This document shows positions 35,753 through 44,129 of a stretch of DNA of 64,000 nucleotides, one piece after another; the first letter of the stretch is position 1; each line of letters starts with the position of its first letter. Position numbers and translations under genes: made by a program. Source of the DNA: Opitutaceae bacterium (lineage in GTDB: Bacteria; Verrucomicrobiota; Verrucomicrobiia; Opitutales; Opitutaceae); assembly GCA_028688225.1 (NCBI GenBank), contig JAQTYQ010000004.1, forward strand, positions 1 through 64,000. Direction: 5' to 3'. The notes beneath the pieces are model-generated. The model was not told the DNA's origin. It did no database searches and saw only the letters and a list, made by a program, of their open reading frames with translations.

Positions 35753-35779
35753 TTATTTTTCCCGCCGCCGCGCCGTAAC
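35753..35779 (+). promoter_or_regulatory. Possible sigma-28 promoter of the first flagellin gene
   Basis: TTATTTTT-N11-GCCGTAAC. The spacing is exact and the -10 shares GCCG and a following TAA-like run; the -35 is poor. It resembles the cheX promoter. Leader would be about 95 bases. Confidence 0.4.
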
Positions 35780-35844
35780 AGGTGGCAACCGCGGCAAAGG
35801 ATTGCCCGGCCGGCGCAGACCGGCGTCCCTCTCCGGTCTCGGAC

Positions 35845-35860
35845 GCGACACGGACGTCGC
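35845..35860 (+). promoter_or_regulatory. Hairpin with GGA loop (CsrA-like site) in first flagellin leader
   Basis: GCGAC and GTCGC pair around the loop ACGGAC. The sequence ACACGGACGT fits the CsrA consensus ACANGGANGT exactly. A second GGA lies in the ribosome binding site AAGGA at 35871-35875, seven bases before the ATG. Paired sites of this kind allow CsrA to block ribosome entry. Confidence 0.6.
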
Positions 35861-35882
35861 ACGCTCGATCAAGGAAGATACC

Positions 35883-36695
35883 ATGTCAGTCGTCATCAAT
35901 ACCAACTTCGCCGCCACCGTTGCCGCCGACAACCTGGCTGCGTCCAACGCTTCGCTGCAGAAGAGCCTCAACCGGCTCTCGAGCGGCTCCAAGATCGTCA
36001 GTCCCGCCGACGATGCCGGCGGTCTGGCGGTCTCGATGAAACTGTCCGCCGCCGCGACCCGTTCCGGGGCGGTCGTGACCAATATCGCCAACTCCGTCTC
36101 GTTTCTCCAGGCGCAGGATGGCGTGCTCAAGGTGGCCGGGGAGGTGCTTCAGCGCATGGGTGAGCTGAAGACACTCTACTCCGACCCGACCAAGAACGCC
36201 AACGACAAGGCCAACTACGACTCCGAGTTCACCCAGCTGCAGGCGCAGCTCGGCTCGCTGGCGGGCGAATCCTTCAACGGCGTGGCGCTCTTCGGCACCG
36301 GCAGCCTCACGGTCCCCGTGTCCGAGGATGGCAGCACGACCGTCACGATCACGGCCAAGAACCTGGCCGACAGCTCCTCGGGCGTGGGCGTGCTCACCGC
36401 CACCGGCGTGGGCTCGCTGTCCGGGATCCAGCTGTCGGACATCACGACGGCGGTCCAGAACGTCGCGACGATGCGCGCCAACAACGGCGCCGAGCAGAGC
36501 CGGCTGGGCTTCGCCTCCGAGGTTCTGACGGTGAACAAGGCCAACCTCGAGGCGGCCAACAGCCGCATCACCGATGTCGACGTGGCCCAGGAATCCACCC
36601 AGCTCGCCCGCTGGAACATCCTGGTGCAATCCGGCACCGCGATGCTGGCCCAGGCCAACCAGAGTCCGCAGATCGCGCTGAAACTCCTGCAGTAG
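35883..36695 (+). CDS. fliC: Flagellin 1
   Basis: The 270-residue product is a compact flagellin. N-terminal D0/D1 (SLNRLSSGSKIVSPADDAGGLAVS, in pieces LNRLSSGSKIVSPADDAGG) and C-terminal D1/D0 (ANSRITDVDVAQESTQLARW, ending QIALKLLQ) are intact. Only a short variable region (about residues 120-185) lies between, so the outer domains D2/D3 are nearly absent. The start ATG has a good AAGGA ribosome site seven bases upstream. The 3' 112 bases before the tail are identical to the next gene. Ser/Thr residues in the variable part are candidate glycosylation sites. Confidence 0.97.
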   Translation: MSVVINTNFAATVAADNLAASNASLQKSLNRLSSGSKIVSPADDAGGLAVSMKLSAAATRSGAVVTNIANSVSFLQAQDGVLKVAGEVLQRMGELKTLYSDPTKNANDKANYDSEFTQLQAQLGSLAGESFNGVALFGTGSLTVPVSEDGSTTVTITAKNLADSSSGVGVLTATGVGSLSGIQLSDITTAVQNVATMRANNGAEQSRLGFASEVLTVNKANLEAANSRITDVDVAQESTQLARWNILVQSGTAMLAQANQSPQIALKLLQ

Positions 36696-36851
36696 GAGTA
36701 CGCGCCTGCTTCCGTCGCGGGGTCCGGCTGAACGGCCGGGCCCCGCCTCCCCCCGCGCCGGCGCCACTTGGCTGAACGGTATGGTTTTTTGATCCTGCCT
36801 CCCCCCGCTTCCGCGTCTCCTCCAGGCGCGGGCTCTTTTGAGGCATCCGCC

Positions 36852-36878
36852 TCAAACGGCACGGCCCGGTGCCGGTAA
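36852..36878 (+). promoter_or_regulatory. Sigma-28 promoter of the second flagellin gene
   Basis: TCAAACGG-N11-GCCGGTAA, seven of eight in the -10 and exact spacing. The predicted leader of about 45 bases contains the GGA-loop hairpin. Confidence 0.75.
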
Positions 36879-36890
36879 TCCGGGCCCGTG

Positions 36891-36907
36891 GCGACAACGG
36901 ATGTCGC
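36891..36907 (+). promoter_or_regulatory. Hairpin with GGA loop (CsrA-like site) in second flagellin leader
   Basis: GCGAC and GTCGC pair around the seven-base loop AACGGAT, matching CsrA consensus with one extra base. The ribosome site AAGGA at 36916-36920 gives a second GGA, eight bases before the ATG. The arrangement mirrors the first flagellin leader although the surrounding sequence has diverged. Confidence 0.6.
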
Positions 36908-36928
36908 ACAAGATCAAGGATAGATACC

Positions 36929-37744
36929 ATGTCAGTAGTCATTAACACAAACTATGCTGCCCAGATTGCCGCAGACAATCTGGCGGCTTCCAACGCATCG
37001 CTGCAAAAAAGCCTCAACCGGCTTTCGAGCGGCTCCAAGATCGTGAGTCCGGCCGACGACGCAGGCGGTCTCGCGGTTTCGATGAAGTTGTCCGCCGCGG
37101 CCAAACGCTCGGCGGCCACCAACACCAACATCGCCAACTCGACCTCGTTCCTGCAGGCGCAGGACGGCGTTCTCAAGGTCACCGCGGAGGTGCTCGACCG
37201 CATGTCGCAGCTCGAGACCCTCTATCAGGACCCGACCAAGAACGCCAACGACAAGGCGAACTACGACGCAGAGTTCATCCAGCTGCAGAGCCAGCTCACC
37301 TCGCTCACGGGCGAGGCCTTCAACGGCGTGACGCTCTTCGGCACCAACTCGGCCATCAGCGTGAAGGTGTCGGAAGACGGCACCCAGACGGTGGCGGTCA
37401 CGGCCAAGAACCTGGCCGACAGCTCCTCGGGCGTGGGCGTGCTCAATGCCTCCAGCGTAACCTCGCTGTCCGGGATCCAGCTGTCGGACATCACGACGGC
37501 GATCCAGCACGTCGCGACGATGCGCGCCAACAACGGCGCCGAACAGAGCCGGTTGGGCTTCGCCTCCGAAGTCCTCACGGTCAACCAGGCCAACCTCGAG
37601 GCGGCCAACAGCCGCATCACCGATGTCGACGTGGCCCAGGAATCCACCCAGCTCGCCCGCTGGAACATCCTGGTGCAATCCGGCACCGCGATGCTGGCGC
37701 AAGCGAATCAGAGCTCACAGATTGCGCTGAAACTCCTGCAGTAA
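36929..37744 (+). CDS. Flagellin 2
   Basis: The 271-residue flagellin is a close paralogue of the gene 234 bases upstream. It shares the opening MSVVINTN and all conserved D0/D1 segments, with differences concentrated in residues 120-175. It ends QIALKLLQ like its neighbour. A sigma-28 promoter and hairpin leader precede it, and a strong terminator follows. Having its own promoter, it can be expressed separately. I start at the ATG behind AAGGA; an in-frame upstream extension is not flagellin-like. Confidence 0.97.
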   Translation: MSVVINTNYAAQIAADNLAASNASLQKSLNRLSSGSKIVSPADDAGGLAVSMKLSAAAKRSAATNTNIANSTSFLQAQDGVLKVTAEVLDRMSQLETLYQDPTKNANDKANYDAEFIQLQSQLTSLTGEAFNGVTLFGTNSAISVKVSEDGTQTVAVTAKNLADSSSGVGVLNASSVTSLSGIQLSDITTAIQHVATMRANNGAEQSRLGFASEVLTVNQANLEAANSRITDVDVAQESTQLARWNILVQSGTAMLAQANQSSQIALKLLQ

Positions 37745-37776
37745 GCGCAATCCTGTCGCTCGTGGTTTGTCCTATG

Positions 37777-37805
37777 AAAGGCCTCCGCCTCGCGCGGAGG
37801 CCTTT
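37777..37805 (+). terminator. Rho-independent terminator after the flagellin pair
   Basis: A perfect 12-base stem (AAAGGCCTCCGC with its complement) and five-base loop begin 32 bases after the flagellin 2 stop, followed by the weakly T-rich CTACTTTT. Confidence 0.85.
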
Positions 37806-37914
37806 CTACTTTTGGGCCGGCTGCAGTCCGCCCGCCGGCCGGCAATTTCTGCCGGCCCCGGCCATCCATAGCGTGTGGCCCGGGTCATCAGACGGACCGG
37901 CGCAAAATAACGCC

Positions 37915-38049
37915 ATGCTAGCCCCGGTGGCTCAACTTCTTGCAGAACGATCGCTGCTGCTGGCCTGCGCTTTGCTCTTTCTGCGCCGACCCATGCCATC
38001 CGCCGACCCTGCCGGATCCATCCGCCTCCGTTCCGTGTGCCTGCCATGA
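37915..38049 (+). CDS. Possible 44-aa ORF coupled to the radical SAM gene
   Basis: A short frame, MLAPVAQLLAERSLLLACAL then LFLRRPMPSADPAGS, whose TGA overlaps the following ATG (ATGA). It has a hydrophobic start but no clear ribosome site. It could be a leader peptide or chance. Confidence 0.25.
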   Translation: MLAPVAQLLAERSLLLACALLFLRRPMPSADPAGSIRLRSVCLP

Positions 38050-39374
38050 AGGTCCTCTTCACCAATCCCCCCTGGTGGGAAGCCGATCCCGCCGGTAAAT
38101 GCTTGCGCGGCGGTGTCCGCGCCGGCTCGCGCTGGCCGTTCACCCAGCCCGTGCGGTCCACGCCCGACCATCCGGTGTGGGGCGAATACGTGCCGTACCC
38201 GTTTTTCATGGGCTATGCGGCGGCCTATGTCGCCCGCCACACCGGCGCCCAGGTCCGGCTGCGCGACTCCATCGCCCTGCGCGAAAGTTACCAGGCTTAT
38301 TTCAACTACCTCCTCGAGGAAAAACCCGACGTCGTCTTTCTCGAAAGTGCGACCCCGAGCTGGGACCACGACGCCAAGGTCATCGCCTCCATCGCCCGGC
38401 ACCTGCCGCACGCCCGGATCGCCGTCTGCGGCCCCATCGCCACCTTCAAGGCCGGCGAAATCCTGGCGACGCTGCCCGTCGTCGCCTGCATCCAGGGCGA
38501 GTACGAGAAGGGCGCGGTCAAGGTCGTGAACGGCGCCACCGGCGTGCTCGAACACGACCTGCTCACCGTCGGGGAGATGAACGAGGCGCCGTTCCCGTAC
38601 TACGACGAGTGGATCGCCCGGCGGTATTTCGACTACAACCCCCACGGCCAGCTTTTCCCGCACGCCCACGTCTGGTCGAGCCGCGGCTGCCCGTTCAAGT
38701 GCATCTTCTGCGTCTGGCCGGCGACCATGACCGGCCACGATCCCGACGGCACCCACCGGCGCACCGTCCGCCACTACACGCCCGAGTACATGCTGGCCTT
38801 CCTCCAGGACCTGCAGGCGCGCTTCCATTTCGCCTCGATCTATTTCGACGACGACACCTTCAACCTCGGCAACTCCCATGTGGTGAAGATGTGCGAGGTC
38901 ATGCGGCGGATCAAGCTGCCCTGGTCGGCCATGTGCCGCGCCGACACCGTCAAGCCCGAGACGTGGAAGCTGATGCGCGACAGCGGCTGCTTCGGCGTGA
39001 AACTGGGCTTTGAGAGCGGCAGCCAGCACGTGGTGGACCAGATCGTCAACAAAGGCCTCGACCTCGAGGAGGCGCGGCGCACCGTCTTTGAACTCAAGCG
39101 ACTTGGCCTGACCGTGCACGGCACGTTCACCTACGGCCTGCCGGGCGAGACCAAGGAGCAGATGCAGGACACGAAGCGCTTCATCGCCTCGCTCCCGTTC
39201 GATTCCGTCCAGGAGTCCGGCGCCGCCGAGATCGAGGGCACGCCGCTCCACACCCTGCGCACCACCGGCAGGCTCGATGCCTACGCCGGCGCCCAGATGG
39301 ACCAGGCCTACGTCCGCGCGGGCGACGGCATGAAGAAATTCCAGCACGTCATCCACGAATTGGTGAATGGCTAG
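38046..39374 (+). CDS. B12-binding-type radical SAM protein
   Basis: The 442-residue product has an N-terminal Rossmann-like region of the cobalamin-binding type (MKVLFTNPPWW; LLEEKPDVVFLESATPSWD). A radical SAM core follows, with the cluster motif CxxxCxxC as RGCPFKCIFC and the later GVKLGFESGSQHVVDQI. Such enzymes methylate or rearrange unactivated carbons. It is the first gene after the flagellins and heads the glycosylation island, so modification of flagellin or of the attached sugar is plausible. The substrate is inferred from position only. Confidence 0.9.
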   Translation: MKVLFTNPPWWEADPAGKCLRGGVRAGSRWPFTQPVRSTPDHPVWGEYVPYPFFMGYAAAYVARHTGAQVRLRDSIALRESYQAYFNYLLEEKPDVVFLESATPSWDHDAKVIASIARHLPHARIAVCGPIATFKAGEILATLPVVACIQGEYEKGAVKVVNGATGVLEHDLLTVGEMNEAPFPYYDEWIARRYFDYNPHGQLFPHAHVWSSRGCPFKCIFCVWPATMTGHDPDGTHRRTVRHYTPEYMLAFLQDLQARFHFASIYFDDDTFNLGNSHVVKMCEVMRRIKLPWSAMCRADTVKPETWKLMRDSGCFGVKLGFESGSQHVVDQIVNKGLDLEEARRTVFELKRLGLTVHGTFTYGLPGETKEQMQDTKRFIASLPFDSVQESGAAEIEGTPLHTLRTTGRLDAYAGAQMDQAYVRAGDGMKKFQHVIHELVNG

Positions 39375-39397
39375 GCGCCGGCTCCGATCCTCCGCTC

Positions 39398-40099
39398 ATG
39401 AAAACCGCCGTCCTCATCTCCGGCCAGATGCGCTCGCTCGACGTATGCATCACCTCCATCCAGAAACACGTGCTCGACCGGATCGGCGACTACGACGTCC
39501 TCGCCCATGTTGCCGACGACGAGGACGCGTGGAAGGTCGAACTGCTGGAGCCCAAGCAGTGCCTCGTCGTCGCGCAGCCCACGTTCGACGAAAAAAACTA
39601 TATCCACCGCTCCGGCCGCGGGGTCATCGGGATCCAGCCCGTCCTCCGGATGTTCTGGAGCATGGAAGAGTCGAACAAACTCCGGCGGGCCGCTGAAGCC
39701 GGACGGGGCGCGCCCTACGACTGGGTGATCCGGCTTCGCCCGGACACGCAGTTCTTTTCGGACATCGAGGACCTGGCGGCCTGCGATCCATCGGCCGTCT
39801 ACCTGCCCACCTTCTGCAACTACTGGGGCTATCAGGACCGCTTCGCGTTCGGCGGCGTCCGCGCCATGGACGCCTATCATGACAAATGCGCGCTGGTGGA
39901 CACCTGCATGGCTGCGGGGGGCGTCTTCCATCCGGAGTCGATCCTCAAGTGGGCGATCGACCACGCCGGCGTGCCGGTGAAGCGCACCGAGATCCTCTTC
40001 GACACCCTCCGCAAGAATGGCTCCCGCATCCGCCCGGTCTGGGAGGAGCGCTACGGCGACGTCGTTCCCGCCTGGAAACGGGAGTTGACCGCGGCATGA
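39398..40099 (+). CDS. Putative glycosyltransferase-like protein
   Basis: The 233-residue product opens MKTAVLISGQMRSLDVCITS and has the paired motifs YDVLAHVADDEDAW and YDWVIRLRPDTQFFSDI, a pattern seen in a family of GT-A-like bacterial glycosyltransferases, with the RLRPD segment resembling a DxD-type site. It is 23 bases after the radical SAM gene and soluble. The sugar and acceptor are unknown; the context suggests flagellin glycan assembly. Confidence 0.72.
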   Translation: MKTAVLISGQMRSLDVCITSIQKHVLDRIGDYDVLAHVADDEDAWKVELLEPKQCLVVAQPTFDEKNYIHRSGRGVIGIQPVLRMFWSMEESNKLRRAAEAGRGAPYDWVIRLRPDTQFFSDIEDLAACDPSAVYLPTFCNYWGYQDRFAFGGVRAMDAYHDKCALVDTCMAAGGVFHPESILKWAIDHAGVPVKRTEILFDTLRKNGSRIRPVWEERYGDVVPAWKRELTAA

Positions 40100-40209
40100 G
40101 CACTCCGGCTCAGAGCGCGGCGCCCCCGGGGTCGCTCCGCGCGGAAACCGTGGTGGACAGCCGCCGCGCCCGCGTTCCGCCGGTGAACCGCGGACGCCTG
40201 GCCATCTGA
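40096..40209 (+). CDS. Possible 37-aa ORF
   Basis: Starts in an ATGA overlap with the preceding stop and reads MSTPAQSAAPPGSLRAETVV, then a basic tail ending NRGRLAI. It may be a remnant or a small coupled peptide. No family recognised. Confidence 0.22.
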   Translation: MSTPAQSAAPPGSLRAETVVDSRRARVPPVNRGRLAI

Positions 40210-40223
40210 CTTTCCGTATTCCC

Positions 40224-41015
40224 ATGACCTCCCTGCCCCCCGCTCCCGCTGCTTCGCCACTGCCGGCCCCGCCCCTTTTGCACCCCGATCATCAGGTCGC
40301 GGAATTCACCGTCCGGGGCCGGGCGCACCGTCTGCTCATCCCGCGCGGTTCGATGGACGACTGCCGCGCAATTTTCGAGGGCCGCGAGTATCCCGTGGGA
40401 CTCTTTCGCCACGCCGGCGTCACGACGATCCTCGACATCGGGGCGCACGTTGGGTTTGCGAGCCTCTATTTCCACCTGCAGTTCCCCGACGCCTGCATCC
40501 ATGCTTTCGAGCCGCTGGCGGAGAACCAGGACCTCTTCCGCGCCAACTTGGCCGACGTGCTCCAGGTCCGGTTGCACCCCCACGGCCTCGGCGCCGGGGA
40601 TGAAACCCGCACCCTTTATCTCTCTCGCCAGTTCGGGCTCGGCGCCAGTTCCGTGGTCAGGACCCGTGACCATGAGGGCGAATCAGCCTTGGTCGAATTG
40701 CGCGACGCCCGGAAAACCATCGGCGGATTGGTGCCTCCTGGCAACCCGGTCTCCATCCTCAAGATCGACACCGAAGGATTCGAGTTCGTCGTGCTTGATC
40801 GTTTGCGGGAGTGGCTTCCAGCCGTCGATGTGGTCTTTCTCGAGGTCCACAGCGAGCGCCGCCGCCGCGACATCGATCGGCTGCTCGCCCCGTGGTTCCA
40901 GCTTCGTCATTGCGAGGTCCCCTTCGGCCACCGCATCAAGCTGCTCTATCTCAATGCGCGTGCCCTGCAGGAGGGCCGCGTCGCCACGGTCAACGCTCCG
41001 GAAATCCTGATCTAG
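40224..41015 (+). CDS. FkbM-family SAM methyltransferase
   Basis: The 263-residue product has the FkbM pattern: SAM-binding motif TTILDIGAHVGFASLYFHL, the following acidic residue in IHAFEPLAENQDLF, and SILKIDTEGFEFVVLDRL with VDVVFLEVHSER. FkbM enzymes O-methylate sugars or other hydroxyls. In this position it may cap the flagellin glycan. It starts 15 bases after the small frame and is followed after 50 bases by the large glycosyltransferase. Confidence 0.9.
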   Translation: MTSLPPAPAASPLPAPPLLHPDHQVAEFTVRGRAHRLLIPRGSMDDCRAIFEGREYPVGLFRHAGVTTILDIGAHVGFASLYFHLQFPDACIHAFEPLAENQDLFRANLADVLQVRLHPHGLGAGDETRTLYLSRQFGLGASSVVRTRDHEGESALVELRDARKTIGGLVPPGNPVSILKIDTEGFEFVVLDRLREWLPAVDVVFLEVHSERRRRDIDRLLAPWFQLRHCEVPFGHRIKLLYLNARALQEGRVATVNAPEILI

Positions 41016-41065
41016 CCCGCCGCTTCACCGCAAAACCCCGGTTCCACCAACCCCCTTTTCGTATC

Positions 41066-44050
41066 ATGCCCCCCATCGCCCAACCCGCCGCGCCCGCCGG
41101 TCTCCCCCAGCCCCGCGTCCTGCTGTTTTTTCTGTCCCACCAGGATGGCTACCGGAAGCCGTTGTTTTCGCGGCATGAAGTGTTTTGCGGCCCCGACACC
41201 GACCTCCGGGTCGCCGCGACCCGCACCTTCGCGCTGCGCGCGCCGGTCGGTTCCTACGATGTCGGCGAAATCCTGCGCCAGGTGCCGGCCGAACAGCAGC
41301 CGGAGATCGTCATCGTCAAAGCCGACGCCACGCGCCGCAATTTTCCGCGCAACCTCGCGCGACTGAAATGCCCGAAGATCCTGCTGGTCGGCGACACCCA
41401 CCACCTCGACGCGCCGCTCCAGGCGCTCATCGGCTATGCCCGGGAGGAGCTGTTCGACTTTATCGTCTTTGACCACACCCGCCACCATGCGCACTGGTTT
41501 GCCAAGGCCGGGTTGCGCAATCTCTACTGGCTGCCCGCGGTCGACTACGGTTTCACTCCGCGCGACTTGTGCCCGGCGCCGACGCGTCCGCTCACGTTCG
41601 TCGGCCAGGTGGGCTGGCACCATCCCTATCGCCGGGCGGTGCTGGAGCAGGTGCGCGCGGCGGGCCTGCCGCTCGCACTGCTGCGCGGGCGGCTGCAGGA
41701 GACCGCCGATTACTACGCGGACTCGCAGGTCACGCTCAATGTCTCCCTCAACGGCGACCTCAACCTGCGCGTGTTCGAAGCCCTCTCCGCCGGCGGATTC
41801 CTGCTCACCGACGAGCTGTCCGAGCAATCCGGCCTGCGCCTGCTCTTTGAATCCGGGCGCCACCTCGACACCTGGCGGACCCCCGGCGAGCTGATCGAGA
41901 AGATCCGCCATTACCTCGCGCACCCGGCGGAGGCGCAGCGCATCCGGGCCGCGGGCCAGGCGGAGATCGTCCGCGCCCATCACCCGGAGGTGAAACTGCG
42001 CGAATTCTATGACTTGATTTTCAAGGGTCGCGTCAACCCGCGCTACGATCTCGGTCTCGATCCGCGTATCGCGATGACCCTGCCGCCGGCGGACACCGGG
42101 CCCGTCGCAGGGGAGGGGGCTTTGCGCGATCTCCCGGCTTACGAAACCCTGCAGGAGCTTCACCGCCGCGGTGGTCAGGTGACGGTTTATGTTCCGGCCG
42201 CCGAGCTGGAGACCCTGTCGGCTCTCGCCGATCTGCCGCGCCTGCGCTTCGAGCCGCACGCGGCGCTGGCCGCGATCGAGCCGGAGGTTTCCACCGGCCC
42301 CGAGATGCCGGTCTTGTGGGTGGACGAAGCCACCCCGGACGTGCCGGCGTTGCTGGCGCAATTTCCCGGAGCCCATGTACTGGCTTCGCCGTCGTCGTCG
42401 GAACTGCTCGCGGCCTGGGGATTTGAGGCGCGGGCGCCCCGGGAGGCGGCGCCGACCCTGTTTATCCGGCGCCAGACCGGGCGCTTCCTGCAACAAGCCT
42501 GGCAGGCCGGCGCCGTGGAGCTTGTGCGGCGCCTGCTCCCGGGTTTGGTGGCCGGCGCTCAGGACGCCGCCGATTGTGTCGCTTACGCGGAGTATGCCGA
42601 CCGGTTGCAGGACGCCGCGCTGTACCGCCGGGCGCTGGAACGCGCAGTCTCCCTCGACCGTCACTGTGCTCCGGCGCTGCTCCAGCTCGCCGCCCTGGCC
42701 CTCGATGCCGGCGACCAAGCCTCGGTGCTGATCCTGCTGGAGGAGGCGGCGCGGATCGCGCCGCTGCCTCCGGGGGTCGATCCGCTGCGCCATGAACTCG
42801 CGCAGCAGTGCGCCGGCGAAGCGACGGTGCGTCAGTACCTTGTCATCACCCACCGCGCGCCCGTGCCACCGGTGGATCGTGCCCGCCGGATTCTCCTTGT
42901 CACGAATCTCTTTCCCCCGCAGGAGCTCGGCGGCTACGGCCGCATGATGTGGGAGTTTGCCCAGGGGCTGCGCGCCCGCGGCCACGCCGTGAAAGTGCTG
43001 GCCGGCCAGGCCGGATATCTCCGCAAACCGGCCACACCGGACGAGGCGGAGATGGAATCATGCGTCTCCCGCGCGCTGGACCTGCTCGGCTCGTGGCGGC
43101 ACGGACGCTCCCGGATCGAACCCAATGCGCGCAAAGTCGCCGCCATGGCCGGCTCGAACGCCCGCAAGGCGGTGGACGCCGTCCGCAAATTCCAGGCCGA
43201 CGTCGTCCTGCTCGGCAATCTCGATTTCCTTGGCGCGCAACTGTTGCAAGCGGTCCTCGCGGCGGGCCATCCGGTGCTGCATGCCGTGGCCAACGCGGTG
43301 CCGGGGTATGCGCCGGCAGAACAACCCCGCTCGCCCCGGTACTGGGTCGCCCCTTGCAGCCATTGGAACGGGCAGGCGTTGCGGCAGGCGGGTTTTGCCC
43401 CTGCGCGCATGGAAACGCTGTACCCCGGGGCCAGGCTCGATCGGTTTTACCGGATGTTTCTGCCCGACACCGGCCGTCTCCGCGTCGCCTACGCCAGCCT
43501 CGTGCTTCCCTACAAGGGCGCGCATGTGCTGGTCGACGCCCTCGCCCGGTTGCACCAGCAGGGGCTCGACTTCACGGCCGAGATCGCCGGCGACACCACG
43601 GATCCCGCGTTCGTGGCGAATCTGCAGGATTTCTGCCGGCAGGCCGGGATGGACGGCAAGGTGTCGTTCCCCGGTTTCCTCGATCGCGCGGGGCTCGCGG
43701 CGCTGTTTGCCCGCAGCAACGTGCTGGTGTTTCCCAGCCAGTTCCCCGAGCCCTTTGGCATTTCGCAGGTCGAGGCCATGGCTGCGGGCCTGGTGGTTGT
43801 GTCCAGCGGCACGGGCGGCGCGTGCGAGGTCGTCCGCGACGAACGCGACGGTCTGCTCTTCAAGGCGGAGGACGTCGATGCCCTCGCGGCCCGGCTCACG
43901 GCGCTCGCGACCCGGCCCGAATTGTTTGCGCGGCTGCAGCGGCAGGGCCAGTTGCGGGCGCTCGATTTCTCGACCGACGGGGCGGTTTGCCGGATCGAGG
44001 GTCTGGTCGAGGAATTGCTCGCCAGCCGGGTGGAATCGTCCGCCGCCTGA
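41066..44050 (+). CDS. Two-domain glycosyltransferase with TPR-like middle
   Basis: The 994-residue product joins two glycosyltransferases. The N-terminal half (about residues 1-330) is CgeB/DUF3880-like, with DSQVTLNVSLNGDLNLRVFE and ALSAGGFLLTDELSEQSG. A spacer (about 340-620) includes short TPR-like helices. The C-terminal half (about 625-985) is a GT4 enzyme, with FPPQELGGYGRMMWEFAQGL, ASLVLPYKGAHVLVDALARL and the donor site FPEPFGISQVEAMAAGLVVV. No membrane segment is seen. The fusion suggests sequential addition of two sugars. It ends 11 bases before the IS remnant. Confidence 0.88.
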   Translation: MPPIAQPAAPAGLPQPRVLLFFLSHQDGYRKPLFSRHEVFCGPDTDLRVAATRTFALRAPVGSYDVGEILRQVPAEQQPEIVIVKADATRRNFPRNLARLKCPKILLVGDTHHLDAPLQALIGYAREELFDFIVFDHTRHHAHWFAKAGLRNLYWLPAVDYGFTPRDLCPAPTRPLTFVGQVGWHHPYRRAVLEQVRAAGLPLALLRGRLQETADYYADSQVTLNVSLNGDLNLRVFEALSAGGFLLTDELSEQSGLRLLFESGRHLDTWRTPGELIEKIRHYLAHPAEAQRIRAAGQAEIVRAHHPEVKLREFYDLIFKGRVNPRYDLGLDPRIAMTLPPADTGPVAGEGALRDLPAYETLQELHRRGGQVTVYVPAAELETLSALADLPRLRFEPHAALAAIEPEVSTGPEMPVLWVDEATPDVPALLAQFPGAHVLASPSSSELLAAWGFEARAPREAAPTLFIRRQTGRFLQQAWQAGAVELVRRLLPGLVAGAQDAADCVAYAEYADRLQDAALYRRALERAVSLDRHCAPALLQLAALALDAGDQASVLILLEEAARIAPLPPGVDPLRHELAQQCAGEATVRQYLVITHRAPVPPVDRARRILLVTNLFPPQELGGYGRMMWEFAQGLRARGHAVKVLAGQAGYLRKPATPDEAEMESCVSRALDLLGSWRHGRSRIEPNARKVAAMAGSNARKAVDAVRKFQADVVLLGNLDFLGAQLLQAVLAAGHPVLHAVANAVPGYAPAEQPRSPRYWVAPCSHWNGQALRQAGFAPARMETLYPGARLDRFYRMFLPDTGRLRVAYASLVLPYKGAHVLVDALARLHQQGLDFTAEIAGDTTDPAFVANLQDFCRQAGMDGKVSFPGFLDRAGLAALFARSNVLVFPSQFPEPFGISQVEAMAAGLVVVSSGTGGACEVVRDERDGLLFKAEDVDALAARLTALATRPELFARLQRQGQLRALDFSTDGAVCRIEGLVEELLASRVESSAA

Positions 44051-44129
44051 CCGGCCGGTGCTAGCAGCGTGTCGGACTTCGTCCTCCACGCTGCTAAACA
44101 AAATGGCTGCGCCATTTTGGCTGAGCCCG

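Noticed and set aside
35753-35810. A sigma-54 site (TGGCAA near 35783) before flagellin 1
   Set aside because: The TTGC box is not at the required spacing of five bases.
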